Shown here piece after piece: positions 1 to 11,175 of a DNA stretch of 64,000 nt (positions within the stretch are counted from its first letter, which is position 1; each line of letters begins with the position of its first letter). The notes beneath the pieces were generated by a model that made no database searches, was not told the origin of the DNA, and was given only the letters and a program-made list of their open reading frames with translations. Source of the DNA: Eucommia ulmoides (Eukaryota; Streptophyta; Magnoliopsida; Garryales; Eucommiaceae); the NCBI GenBank assembly GCA_016647705.1, contig CM028335.1, forward strand, positions 14,467,905 through 14,531,904, written 5' to 3'. Position numbers and translations under genes: made by a program.

Positions 1-167
1 TTTATTATTAATCACCAACAAAAATATATACAAATAATTGAGAGCGTAAATCTAGTATCCTCAAACAATGCTAAAAAAAAATATATCAATGAAATACTAT
101 TAAATTAAACTCCTAATTTAACGTAAATCAATAATCTAAACTAATAATCTCTGAAATCACTTAGAAA

Positions 168-440
168 AGTGGAACTAACATCAAACGCTCAATTAGCCAA
201 AAAAAAAAACACCTGCAAGTATACAGAAATAGAAACATCAGAAAAAAAATATTAAAATGAAGTTCATACAAAAATTTTGATATAAATCCCTTTGTTTATC
301 AAACATTCTCAAAGTACTTAGCCACCTAAATAACAGTATCAAACAATACCAACACCAAGCAAGACAATAACCAATATAACCACAACAACGAAAGTAGTGT
401 TCAACAATTACTTTTGAAATTAACAATATAAACAATATAT
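168..440. repeat. Dispersed direct repeat, copy 1
   Basis: This segment recurs in the same orientation at about 1650-1890. Shared landmarks are CAATTAGCCAAAAA, a following run on cytosine-poor AT-rich DNA, and a block ending near AATAACCAA. A weaker partial match starts near 63527. No coding capacity or terminal structure was recognised, so the repeat family is unknown. Confidence 0.55.
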
Positions 441-1228
441 AAATCTACCACCAAGGGCACTGGAGCCCACTATTCAGGACTAATGGAACATGCCTTGAAC
501 ATGGATTGTCAAACCATACAATATCTCTTATATCATTTACGAAGCACTTATCTCTTTTTTTTTTCACCTTTTTCATCTATAATTCAAAATGAAATAAAAT
601 ATCGATAATATATTAATATATTAGAAGAAAGCTAGTCTGAATCTTATAACAAACAAACTGAATGATGGCATGACCCGTAACTCAACAAATTAACTACTCT
701 TCTTCACGTCAAATTTATATAAGGACGTGCTTTTTTTGGAGTTTCAGCTTATAGATTTATGATTTTCCTCAAAGAAAATCAGAAATTCGTTATTACTGTA
801 TGTTCCCAGAAAATATGTTTAAAAACCTAAAAAACAAAACATAAACAGATTTCCTTTGTTCCCGCGTTTATGTTTTTGTTCCAAGTTTTCTAGGAAAAAA
901 ACACATGAGGAAACAGAAACACTAAAGAAAGGTTGCCTAATATAATCAATATCAAAGGACAAATAATAATATTTATACAAAGTTCTTCCTTGCCATGCAT
1001 ATTTTCCACATTTTCCTCATCAAAACCCAATATTTTCTTGTTAAAATACAAAATCTAGAGGGGGACAAAATTTAAGAACTTGTAAGACCCATTAGATGCC
1101 TTGTTTTCATAGTACATAACTTTTTATATTTATTATACTCTGTTATGTTTGTATCTGCACCTAATCGATAATAAAGAATGAAAGCCAACAAAGTAATGCA
1201 CAAGGAGACAAAGAAAAATCGCTAAAAG

Positions 1229-1411
1229 ATGGCTAACGGTTTAGCCTCCATAATTTTCTTGATTATTTTCTATGGGTCAATGTTTGGAACCAGAACCAAG
1301 TTATTTCAAGATAATATGAAATCAGAAGAAGTAGATGACGGGATTTGCAAGTCAATGGTAAAGCCAAAAGATTACGATTGCGAAGAACACATGGTAATAC
1401 GTTCTCTGTAA
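1229..1411 (+). CDS. Short secreted-peptide-like ORF (defensin-like fragment?)
   Basis: A 60-residue ORF opens with MANGLASIIFLIIFYGSMFG, a hydrophobic stretch that reads like a signal peptide. A hydrophilic part with two cysteines about ten residues apart (ICKSMVKPKDYDCEEH) follows. Plant defensin-like and other cysteine-rich secreted peptides have this start but carry six to eight cysteines. Here the frame ends soon after the second one. A possible splice donor (ATG then GTAATA) lies just before the stop, so this may be the first exon of a longer gene, or a truncated relic. It sits between the two copies of the dispersed repeat at 168 and 1650. I cannot assign a function; it could also be a chance ORF. 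Confidence 0.3.
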   Translation: MANGLASIIFLIIFYGSMFGTRTKLFQDNMKSEEVDDGICKSMVKPKDYDCEEHMVIRSL

Positions 1412-1649
1412 GACAAGGACAGAACAGAATATGCATGACAAGGAAGATGTAAGAATAGAACAAAAACGTTCTATTTTCTGTTCACAGAATAGGACGTTCT
1501 GTTATGTTATGTTTTGTTCACAGAACAAACAAGTTTTGTTCGTATTCTAAAATTAAAACTAAATGCAATTTGTATCACCCAATTGAACGAGAATTTATAT
1601 ATACAACCCAAAGGACAAAGTAAAAATTACTTATGGGATTTTTGGAAGA

Positions 1650-1890
1650 GTGAAACCAACATCAAACGTCCAATTAGCCAAAAACAAAAAAAGGCACATG
1701 TACGTATACGAAAACTAAAACATCATAAACATAAAACATAAATATTAAAGTGGCGTTCACATAAAAAAAATTGACATAATTCCCCTTGTTTAAGCAACAT
1801 CCTAAAAGTACTTTACCTATATCAAATACAACCAACTCCAAACAAGATAATAACCAACACAACCCAATAATTATTTTAGAAATGAACAAA
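1650..1890. repeat. Dispersed direct repeat, copy 2
   Basis: Second copy of the repeat at 168-440, diverged by small indels and substitutions. Together the pair brackets about 1.2 kb that includes the short secreted-peptide-like ORF. The intervening 440-1228 holds only AT-rich DNA with no gene that I recognise. Confidence 0.55.
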
Positions 1891-2456
1891 GTTATATTTT
1901 CAACAATTTGACAACTTAAAGTCGCAAGAATCCATAAAGATTGCAACAAATATCAGTAACATATAAATACAATAAGGGTACATCTAAAAGAATCATAAGA
2001 CTACTTGTTTTGGTATTTTTTTCCCTAGGGAATGAACCGGGCATGTGTTATTTGTAGAGGACATTTAACCAAATTCTCCCAATAATAAAGGTCAAATATA
2101 CATGCGTGTAATTTAAACTAGTCTTTATTACGATTCGGAAGATGTCCTAATGGCTATAAAAATGAATAGAACTTGATAATGACAGCCTCTTCAATATGGG
2201 AAGCTTGAATTATACATTCTTTTTGTTGACATTATACAACTTTGAAACTACAAATAATACAAACATGCTTAAATTAAAGTAGCTTTACCATTTATCAACG
2301 ATATTTTTATTTTTATTTTTTTGCCAAGTATATATCCTGGATATTATATCAAAATAGATATTAACTTCTGCCTTGATTACTCATAGAATCTTTTAGAATC
2401 TACATATTCTAAAGTTGATGTTGCTAAAACTATCAAATTATAGTAGACAAACTTAC

Positions 2457-2647
2457 TGGTGTTTAGGGTTGGAACCGCCAAACCACATCGAAGCTTCACC
2501 CAAAAACAAGGGAGATAGCCACAATAAAATATTCCAAACATGACACTACTTAACTGAGCAAAACGAGGATTTCCTCTCTGCAAAAGCAATGCCATAACAA
2601 CCACAAAAGCAACAAATGTCACAGAAACATCGATTTGGCCAAAGTAC
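2457..2647 (-). pseudogene. Isolated exon of plastid-type CDP-diacylglycerol synthase (phosphatidate cytidylyltransferase)
   Basis: The minus strand encodes a membrane-type segment containing LLLQRGNPRFAQLSS, then VMFGIFYCGYLPCFW and VKLRCGLAVPTLNT. This matches what I know of the middle of plant CDS4/CDS5-type phosphatidate cytidylyltransferases, membrane enzymes of the plastid that make CDP-diacylglycerol from phosphatidate and CTP. The exon has a good acceptor (CTGTCAG) at its right side and a good donor (A|GTAAGT) at its left, about 191 bases. I see no neighbouring exon: the C-terminal catalytic part, which should follow to the left, is not recognisable in 1-2376. The frame is open through the exon. 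I therefore read it as a captured or relic exon rather than a working gene; a very long intron running off the left edge is the alternative. Confidence 0.7.
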
Positions 2648-2699
2648 CTGACAGTAAATTAGAAACACTGATCAACAAGACATAACACTATCCAAATCA

Positions 2700-3798
2700 C
2701 AAGCAAGGTATGGAAAATATAATCCTTGAAAGAATCAAGGATCAAAACTGTGCTATGTTGCAGGCTTGCAAAATAGTTTTTCCTCATAATGAGATTTGTT
2801 ATAGCAACCCTCCTAAATTGATGTTTAAAGTTGAAGAGTTGGTCCAAGTGGAAATATCATTTATGTTGTACATTTCAATGGAGTTTCAAAACTTTAAACG
2901 TTTATTTATCATGAACCACATAGCCTATGTTTGCGAACTAAAAAAATTATGAAAGAAAACAACCTTATTTTTCAGGTTGGAAGCAGAAACATGTAAAACC
3001 TCCATCACGAGAATGTAGGTTTTGCTGAAGAACTTAGAGATCTATGTTCAATTTGAGTATGAAATGTAGATTTTTTTAATGTGTTCAGAGTACAGTGCTC
3101 TTCTTAGTACCAGAATACAAACTCGTGCGTATGGATAGGCTTATATTTTCATAAAAAAAAAAAAAATATTTCAAGATTATGAAGAACTTACTAACCATAG
3201 TTGTTATTAGAAAGCCATAGATTTAAGTACTACTGTTATGAAGAACTTAAACTAGCTAGCTAATCTTCTGTTAGCCTTGTTATAAATATAAGAAAAATGG
3301 GGAAAAAAACTTACTGTAAATTGGTCAGCACACCTGTCTTGTTAAGCCAAGAATCTTAAATGCATTGATGCTACTCGAACATATTATTTGTAAAGCATTC
3401 AACAAGTCCATAATGTGAACAAGTATTCCATAGATTTTAGTGTTTTTGCATTTTGGAGACCATTATTTGGTGAATTTTGGTGTCTGGATTAATTAATGTC
3501 TATTTTCTGTTAAGCAAATTAGACATAAGTTCTTCAGTGATTGCTTTTCACTTATCGGGAAGAACTGACAATGAGATCAAAAATCATTGGCACCTGAATG
3601 TAAACATCATCAATGGTTCTAATTACTCAAAATCCACGATAAAGTAACCATTTTTCATTAATAGTTTTAATTACACAAAATTAACGAAATAATAAAAAAA
3701 TTGGATGACCTAACATTAAAGTAAAATAATTTGAAATTGGTAGCATATGAAAAGTATATATCTTCAGGAAACACACTTGGTTATAGCGCATGAAATAT
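2700..3798. other. AT-rich stretch without a recognised gene
   Basis: Short ORFs on both strands have no family features. Repeated phrases such as 'gaagaactta' suggest decayed repeat or intron sequence. I see nothing I can name. Confidence 0.5.
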
Positions 3799-4079
3799 GT
3801 AGTTTTGTCAGCCTCACTTCCATGATCCACTTCTCTTTCAGTGCAGCCTCTAATAAGCCAGGTTTTCGGTGAAGTAAATAATGAGTAGATCAAAAACTAA
3901 TTTCATTAGCGGAATCATTCTTACCTCAAATCAGAAACTAATTTCATTAGTAGAATCGTTCTTACCTCAAATGTTGAATCTTTATCATCACATAGAGTTT
4001 TCAGCTTGTCACGATCGCAAGTAATTTTAGCTAAGTTTTGTTTTTCGAATCTCACGATATCTTTTAGGCTATGCAAATT
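3799..4079 (-). pseudogene. Two coiled-coil exon fragments (kinesin-like stalk?)
   Basis: Exon 3966-4079 on the minus strand has an acceptor (CTGTAG) and donor (GAG|GTAAGA). It encodes a charged heptad-like segment including LKDIVRFEKQNLAKI and DRDKLKTLCDDKDSTFE. A second piece, starting at 3847 after an AG, continues in phase with AALKEKWIMEVRLTKL and then reads into a stop. The joined pattern resembles stalk coiled coils of plant kinesin-like proteins, but I cannot name the family with confidence. The intron between them is short and regular. No motor domain is visible nearby. The pieces lie in the same orientation as the CDP-diacylglycerol synthase exon and the leader-like exon to the right, so they may be parts of one captured chimera or of one decayed gene. 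Confidence 0.45.
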
Positions 4080-4084
4080 CTACA

Positions 4085-4880
4085 GAAATATACTCAAAGC
4101 AACAATGAACAAGAGAAAATTGTATCATTGTTAAGACAAAACTAACATATTCTTAACATATGACAAGAATCTAATTAAATCCCAGAAAACCATAGATTTT
4201 TTTCTTTGATCAAATTCAAAGATAAATATGGGAACAAGGAGAAAAATAAATTTCTATCTTTTCATATGGCTACCTCAAGAAACATTCGAATCAGAATTCA
4301 ACAAAACAAACAAACAAACAAAACTATTCGTGTTTAGAACAAAATTAAAAAAAACAATAGAATTGTTTCCAGATTTATGTTCTAATCTGGAAACATAAAT
4401 TTTGTCCATCCAATAATTCATAAACATACAAGAATCCCTTAGTTATTGCATAACTATGTTACCTAAATTAGAATCATATAACTAAAAAAAAATAAAAATT
4501 AGTAAATAAGAATCTAAAATAAGATAAACAATCAATCAAATAAAGAAAAAAAAAAGAAGGTAATTTTCTAGATTCAATTCATTTCATCTAATGAATTCTA
4601 ATCATTTCCAATATATGGAGAACTCTATGAGAATGACAGTAGGTAATACCACGAAGAATCTTATACAAAAAGGTCTGCAATTAACCAAATGAGTTTAGAT
4701 TGCAATTGTTCCATTCACAATTATACAACATCAGTTAGATAATATAGGAACAAAAACACTAAACAAACACCATATTCAGCATTTTCTAAGATTCCAAAAT
4801 AAATTAGCTAAGTCAAGTCTTACCCAAACATGCCATAAAAGATTAATTTAAATAAAACATAAATTATTGCCTTGAAGCTA
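4085..4880. other. AT-rich intron-like stretch
   Basis: Very A-rich DNA lies between the minus-strand coiled-coil exon and the acidic exon. A (caaa)n-like tract sits near 4305. There is no gene I can support; it may be intron sequence of the fragmentary minus-strand gene. Confidence 0.45.
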
Positions 4881-4884
4881 TTAC

Positions 4885-5001
4885 CCTTGGCGCCATCGTC
4901 CAATTTGGTATCATCGTCAGTATTGTCTGCTAATCATCCAATTTGGTATCACCATCAGTGTTGTCTGCTTCAATATCATTGGCATCATCTGCTTCCTCGG
5001 C
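4885..5001 (-). pseudogene. Acidic exon fragment with an internal 38-bp duplication
   Basis: On the minus strand an acceptor (TTTCTAG) precedes an acidic reading frame beginning AEEADDANDIEADNTDGD, and a donor (AAGG|GTAATA) ends it. The exon holds a tandem duplication with a 38-base period (the phrase CCAATTTGGTATCA recurs). Because 38 is not a multiple of three, the second unit is out of frame and a stop (TAG) appears after the first unit. This fits decay of a once coding acidic linker. Its neighbours are the coiled-coil exons to the left and the leader-like exon to the right, all on the minus strand. Confidence 0.4.
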
Positions 5002-5532
5002 CTAGAAAAAGACATAGATTAAAAGAATTTAATCATAATTTCTAATTTCTCATTAGAATTTCTAAATATATGGGTCGAATTCAAAAATAATGTCTAATTT
5101 CTGCCACACAATATTACTTCTAGGGTTCCTGATTTCAGACAAGAATGAGAAGCTTAATTAATTTAAATAAAATAGCAATTAATGGTAAATGAAGAAAGAA
5201 AGAGAGCAAGAGATATCAAGGTAAGTCAAATATAAAGATAAACAAGTTTTGAAGAAAATATGTACATATAAATAAGGATTGATTAATCTTTTTTTAAAAT
5301 AATGAGAGAGAGAAAAAGTCAAAGGTTACCAATATAAACGTCATAATATATATATATATATATGCGCAAGATATTGAAGCCATTGAGGCCTGGGAATGGC
5401 CACCTAAAAATGAGTTTAGACATCTCATTTATAGGTTTATTAATGACGAACCTTCCGATGAGGATGAGGTTACGTTAATCAATTTCAAAAATCAATGATT
5501 CAAATAAGAAAATAAATAATCCCAAACTAAAC

Positions 5533-5845
5533 CTAGAATTGAAGAGCACATGGTGGCTTAACTGGGACCAGTGAAAGAAATAGCTCTTGGATTGAGTTAA
5601 GCAGTTATCGACGGCGAGGATTGAACATACAGGACACCAGTCTTTCGCCGATTGCGCAGCGGCATAAGGAGTGAAGAGGTGATTGAGCAGCCACATGAGA
5701 AAGAAAGAGATTTGGCAGCGGAGGAAAGCGGCAATTGAGCAGCGTAGTCGAGAGGTGGCGATTGAGCAGTGAAGTCAGCCACGACCGCACGATATTAGCG
5801 AATGAGAGAGCTAGGGTAGGAAAGCGAGAGGGCTGAGGTGTTGTT
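5533..5845 (-). other. Leader-like first exon (minus strand)
   Basis: This stretch is much richer in G and C than its surroundings and reads, on the minus strand, as a CT-rich plant leader. It ends in a plausible donor (TCTAG|GTTTAG). Three overlapping short frames start in it, none with a recognised domain, so it could be a 5' untranslated exon. On the plus strand just to the left, about 5370-5496, a separate short frame reads IEAIEAWEWPPKNEF before a stop; I do not recognise it. The right flank (5846-6420) is T-rich with no gene. Confidence 0.35.
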
Positions 5846-6420
5846 CAATTACTGAAGGTTTTGTTTTATTCAGCTAGGTCGAGGACAAAATATGCAAAGC
5901 GGGGAATAAAACGTGAAGAGCGAGAGAAGAGAACATGTTTGGCACTAATCCAAAGCGACCTCACTTTATATACAAATTTTTTAATTTATTTTTTATCTTC
6001 TTTTTTTATTTTATCATTTTATTTATATTATTGTTTGTCTTTTAATTATATAGTTCAATTATAATAAAACAAAACATTATTCTTGTTTATTTCTCCTCTT
6101 GCTATGTTGAATAGTTTTGGAAGACTTACTCTACCTCTTTTTCTTTTTTTCTTTTTTAAAATTAATGTTTGCCATATTCAAATTTTATTTTTTCAATAAC
6201 TGAATAATTATTTTTAATTTTTATTTTAATTAGTTTTTTAATTAAAGATATCGATATCCAAATTTGACACCAAAATATGGAATCAAAATTATAACATTTA
6301 ATGGCAATTGAAATAAATTAGCGACAATTAAATAATTTGTCACAAAAAATATATAATTAGTGGTTATTTTTTAACTGCCACTAAAATAATTGCCGCTAAA
6401 GCCTTTTTTTGTTGTAGTGT

Positions 6421-7265
6421 GGGAAAAATATATTTTAAATTCTCTAACTATTGACACGTTTCAAAGCAGTCTTTTTAAGTTTGTGCGTTTCATTTTAAAC
6501 TATTTGCGTATCAACACATTTTTAAATGGTCCTTCTGTCAATTTTGTTTTGTCAAAAGTAACAAAATAGAGAAGCAAAATAGTTTTTTTCTTTCAACTCC
6601 CACCCCCTGCTCCAGATCCGACGACCTCCCCTTACCCGCACCCTTGCTTCAGCTCCGGTAACGACGAACCTATCTACCCCCAACCCCGTATAACATGTTC
6701 ATCTCTCCTCTCACCCCTTTCATCTCCCCACCCCCACTCCTACTCCTTACTCCAATTCCAGCGAACCTACCCACCATTTCTTCAATCAAGCCAACGTAAT
6801 TTGGAATTGGGTTTCGATCTTCAATCAAGGCGATTTGGAATTGGGTTTCAATTTAAGGAAAGAACATATTGATAGCGCTTTTAATCCTCACCCTTGCTTC
6901 AGCCATCCACCAGTCCCAATTTCCATCCCCACCCTTACCCTGTTCCCCGTCTTCACGCATGTGTGTGTGTGTGTGTGTCAAATTCAAGCACGGATCTGTA
7001 GGAGTTGAAAGAAAAAAATATTTTGACCCCTAAAGTTAAAAAAAAAAAATACACATTAACGTCTTAAATTTTTTAAAATGATTAAAAAAAATATAAAAAT
7101 ATAAAAAGACTATTTTGCCCCTCCATTCTGTTACTTTTGATGAACTTTTTGACAGAATAACTATTTAAAAACGTGTTAATACGTAGAGAGTTTAAAATGA
7201 AATGCACAAACTTAAAAGAACTACTTAGAAATGTGTCAATAGTTAGAGGATTTAAAATGTACTTT
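6421..7265. mobile_element. Fold-back MULE-like element with C-rich body
   Basis: Imperfect inverted repeats of about 170-180 bases sit at 6421-6590 and 7085-7265: the phrase CTAACTATTGACACGTTT on the left appears inverted on the right. The ends start near GGGAAAAATATATTTTAAA. Long terminal inverted repeats like these are typical of Mutator-like elements, but I could not find a clean 9-bp target duplication. The body (about 6590-7080) is far more C-rich than the flanks, contains a (GT)n tract near 6960, and encodes no transposase. It could be a captured gene leader (Pack-MULE style). A single half of the same end occurs at 63290-63460. Confidence 0.6.
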
Positions 7266-8686
7266 TCTTTCTTAATTTGCCCAATTAAGTCAAAGAAATC
7301 CCGATTTGATATTCTCTCAAATCTTATGGAGATGAAAATGAAGAAAAAGTCACAGAAATAAGTTTTATCGAAATTAACCCCTCCAAGACTTAGGTGAGAT
7401 CCAACGAAGAAACTTACCAAGGGAAGTGATTTCCTAAACCGATTGTGTCTAAATTTCACTCAATTTTGGGAATCAAATCGAAGATATAGAAATTTGTCTT
7501 TCAATTTATCAAATCGTCAAATTTGCCCTAAGACTTGTAAGAATTAATTCTTACAAAATAAATTCCTCCTCTAACGATTGGAGGCTAAGTCTGATAAGGA
7601 AAAATCTCGTCCTGACATTTTCATCGAATCACCGAATAATTTTTAATAAAATTAAACTTACAGGAATTTAAATTACAATAAAAAACGATGAAAGAGAATT
7701 AATATTGAAAGGGAAAAAAAAAACATATTTGTCCTAGCAAAAATCTCCGATACACGGATTTTTTTTCTCTCAAAGATGGCATTCCAAATGAGTTTTCCTT
7801 AGAGAATCGCTCCCTATGAAGGGTTTTCTTTGAATTTCTGAGTGTCTCGAATGGTTTTTCTATCAATTTTTATGTGTTTGAACTATGAGAATGAGGGTTT
7901 TATTTATAGGAAAAGATATGGAATTAAAAAAATACTCAAAAGCCTTAAAAAGAAAAACCTAATTGATCGCCTACCCTAGTCCAAATTCAGCAAGGAAAAG
8001 AAAAACGGCAAAAAGAAAAGTCCTTGGTGGGGGTAAGGCTAGAATGCGCGCCCCCATGCATTCCCGCATATTTTTTTTTCTGAGTGCAGTCCGCACAATG
8101 CGCGATACATTCCTTTTTTTAAGCATCCGCACGTTGTGCGGACGCCCCGTTAACCATGGCGTCTATGCATTGCGCGAATGCCCCTCTACAGCTTACCCCC
8201 TTTTTTTTTTTTTTTCTTTTTTCTTTTCCCTAGCAAAACCCACACCTAGTCTCTTTCTCCCTTTCTTCCCTCTTTTGTCCTCTCCCATTCTCTCTACCTT
8301 TCTTCTCTTATTTTTTTTTTTTTTTTTGTTATCTATTTTTATATTTTTTGTTTGTTTTCTCTTTTTTTTTTTTTGAAATAAAATAAGATAAAAATAAAAT
8401 AAGTTGCACTAAAATTTTTGAGGTTAGTCAAAGTGAACAAGGATAGAAAGTGTGCTACTATCGTCAAAATAAAAATAACACACCCTAAAATCTAATAAAA
8501 CAGTGAGAGTATTTGAATACAGAATAAATTATACAATTTTTCTATGGTGTTGAATTCCAAATCGTGGATCTCAACATTAAACTATGAAACAATAATATTT
8601 TCATTATAGTACTAAGTAAAGTATTGTTGTCAATCTATCCACCAACTTGCCTTTATGGAATTGAAAAAGAAAAAAAGTTACACTCA
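7266..8686. other. Unassigned stretch, possibly a decayed LTR
   Basis: AT-rich DNA with a GC-richer island near 8030-8190 and long T tracts to 8375. The plus-strand ORF here is low-complexity in its second half and shows no domain. Short islands such as the one around 8040-8160 occur in retrotransposon LTRs, but I find no terminal repeats, so I leave it unassigned. Confidence 0.3.
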
Positions 8687-9239
8687 GGGCGTGTTTGATA
8701 AAAAAAAAAGAAAAAAAAAAAGAGAGGGAACTTAAAGTTGATTATATTAAATACTTAATTAATTAATTAAGATTATTTGATAAATATAATTAATATCACT
8801 TAATTAATTAAGTTAACTTAAAAATTAAGTCAAAATGTAAATAAAAAATTAAGTTAAGGTTCCTTCACTTATTTTATTTTGCTTAATGCACTCCATTATT
8901 TTTCACTTAAAAAAAATTATGTTTTGACCATTTAACCCTTGATCCCATATGAAAGTTTAATTAGGGTTAGATTTAATGAGAATTGGATTAACTTTGAATT
9001 ATTTTAGGGTTTTAATTTTATTTTATATTTAAATTATTGTTATAATTTAATTTAAGCAAATCAAACTGCATAAAAAATACATAATATTATATATTTTTGG
9101 GTTAATTTTTACTTTTAATTTTAATTTTTTTTTTTTTAAAAATGGCACTCTAATTTTATTGTTTTGGTCTTAATTTTTTTTTCTCCATATTATCTTGATT
9201 CAAAGGTAGTTCTGTAAATTAAACAATTTTTAGCATACA

Positions 9240-9445
9240 AATTTTGTACTTATTAAATAAGAAAAAAAAATCAGCACTTAAATTTTCAGCACAATTTTAT
9301 CAAATGGATAAAGACCTTTTTGATTCCTGACAAATACCTTGGGTGTCCAATTGGTCTCTAACTTTTAAAACTCGACAATTTGGCCCTTGACATTTCAAAA
9401 TCGTTCCAAATTGGCCCTTAGGTTGGGTTTCGTTAGTAAAATTTA
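9240..9445 (+). repeat. Inverted repeat, left arm
   Basis: The phrase CCTTGGGTGTCCAATTGG and its surroundings appear inverted at 14095-14290, including the 'gacaaat...aaaaaggtctttat' block. The arms are diverged but alignable over roughly 200 bases. Confidence 0.7.
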
Positions 9446-9754
9446 GAAAAATTGGATGGAAAAAGTCACGTGACAAGTACGTGATATTTGGCCAAAGGTA
9501 CATGCGTTATTTTATTCTTACTAATATAATGGGACCTATTTACATATTTTGTTAAACTTAAGCGGTTAAAAATATTTTTTTTCTTTAATTTTTTTTTAGC
9601 TTGTCTTCTTCTTCTGCTGAGCTCCGATTCTTCGTTCCACCGCCGCCTTCTGCTGAACTCTGATCCTTCGTTCACTTGCGTCGTCTTCATCTTCTTCGCC
9701 ATCACCTTCATCATCTTCGTCATCGTCTTCTCCATCACGTTCGTCTTCTTCGTC

Positions 9755-10455
9755 TTCTTCTCTATTTCCATTTCGATTTCGAAATCAATTTTGGGTTTCG
9801 ATTTCGATTTCGATTTCGAAATCGAAATCGAAACTAAAATCAAAACTCCTAGGTTCGATTTCGATGGTGTTCGTCATTTTGATTTTGGTGGCGATGTTCG
9901 GTGATGTTCTTCGATTTCGAAATCGAAACCGTTTGAGTTTCAAAATCGAAACCCAAATCGATTTCGAAACTAGGTTTCCATTTCGATTTCGAAATCAAAA
10001 CCCCTAGGTTTGATTTCGATGGTGTTCATCATTTTGGTTTTGGTGGCGATGTTCGGCGGTGTTCTTCAATTTTGAAATCGAAACCGTGGTTCAATTTGGG
10101 TTTTGAAATTGAACCATGGTTCAATTTCGATTTCGAAATCGAAATGCAAATCGATTTCGATTTCTAAACTAGGTTTCGATTTTGATTTCGAAATCGAAAC
10201 CCTTAGGTTCGATTTTGATGGTGTTCGTCGTTTTGGTGGCGATGTTTGGCGGTGTTCTTCGATTTCAAAATCGAAATCGATTTTTTGTTTCGATTTCGAA
10301 ATAGAAATCAAAACCCTAAGGTTCGATTTTGGCGGTGTTCGTTGTTTTTGTGGTGGTGTTCGGCGGTGTTCTTCATGCCATGTTCTTCGGTTTCGATTCC
10401 GAAATCGAAATCGATTTCAATTTCCTGTTTCTATTTTGAAATTGAAACCCCAAGC
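9755..10455. repeat. Array of TTTCGATTTCGAAATCGAAA palindromes
   Basis: The block is built from variants of the palindrome TTTCGATTTCGAAATCGAAA, interleaved with a longer unit that starts AGGTTCGATTTCGATGGTG at about 9852, 10005, 10205 and 10319. Spacing varies (about 154, 199 and 114 bases), so this is an irregular array, not a clean satellite. Several frames on both strands stay open and give repetitive peptides rich in FDFDFEIE or SISKSKSK; these are by-products of the repeat and should not be called genes. The array could fold into many hairpins. Confidence 0.75.
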
Positions 10456-10679
10456 CTATATAAAGACAACTCTATTTTATGAATAATGATATAAATAGAG
10501 AGGTATAACCCAAGACTTGTAACCTAATGGTTATCTAGTATACTTTTTTAATGAGAAGTTTAATGTTAATTATTTCTAACTTTTTATCTACTTTCTGTAA
10601 TTATTTTAATCAATACATATGTTAAAGAACAGGTTTGATTGTTGATTTCTATTTTTTTATATGTATTATATTATTTTTT

Positions 10680-10845
10680 TTAGGACTTGATGCATTGTAT
10701 TGTTTTTTTAAGACTTGTTGTATTGTTTTTGTTGTTTATCAGGACCTAATGTATTGTACTGTTTTAAGAGAACCTGATGTATTGTACTGTTTTTTTTAGG
10801 ATCTGTTGTATTGTTCTTATTTTTTAGAACAAGATGTATTGTTTG
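10680..10845 (+). repeat. Short T-rich tandem repeat
   Basis: Six variants of a unit containing GATGTATTGTACTG separated by T runs, at spacings of about 26-32 bases. No coding role is visible. Confidence 0.55.
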
Positions 10846-11175
10846 TGTTTTCTAAAATATAAAAAAACTGTGGGTTTTTTCTTTTTTGAATATATTGTTC
10901 TGCTTTTTTTTGTAGTTCAAAAATACAAAAAAGTTATCCCGATCAGTATTGGAATCGATCAATATAGTGTTTAAATATACTAAATCTTGTAATTATGGTC
11001 AATAATTGTTTTTGATTGATCTGTATTTTTTAAAAAAATATATATATAATAAAGAAAAATATACAGTAGAAATGAAGAATAAACAATTAAAATAGGGGTA
11101 GGAAGAGTATTTAAAAGTTGCAAAGAAACATTGAATGGGAGGGATCAACAAGAAATAGAAAAAAAATATTTTGAC

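Noticed and set aside
5371-5496. Plus-strand frame IEAIEAWEWPPKNEF as a gene
   Set aside because: Only about 40 codons with no start, splice context or recognised family; noted under the neighbouring feature instead.
7963-8376. 137-residue ORF as a gene
   Set aside because: The second half is a poly-T translation (Phe/Leu runs) and no motif is seen in the first half.
9466-10486. ORFs with SISKSKSK or FDFDFEIE repeats
   Set aside because: They are translations of the palindromic array and are open in several frames on both strands.
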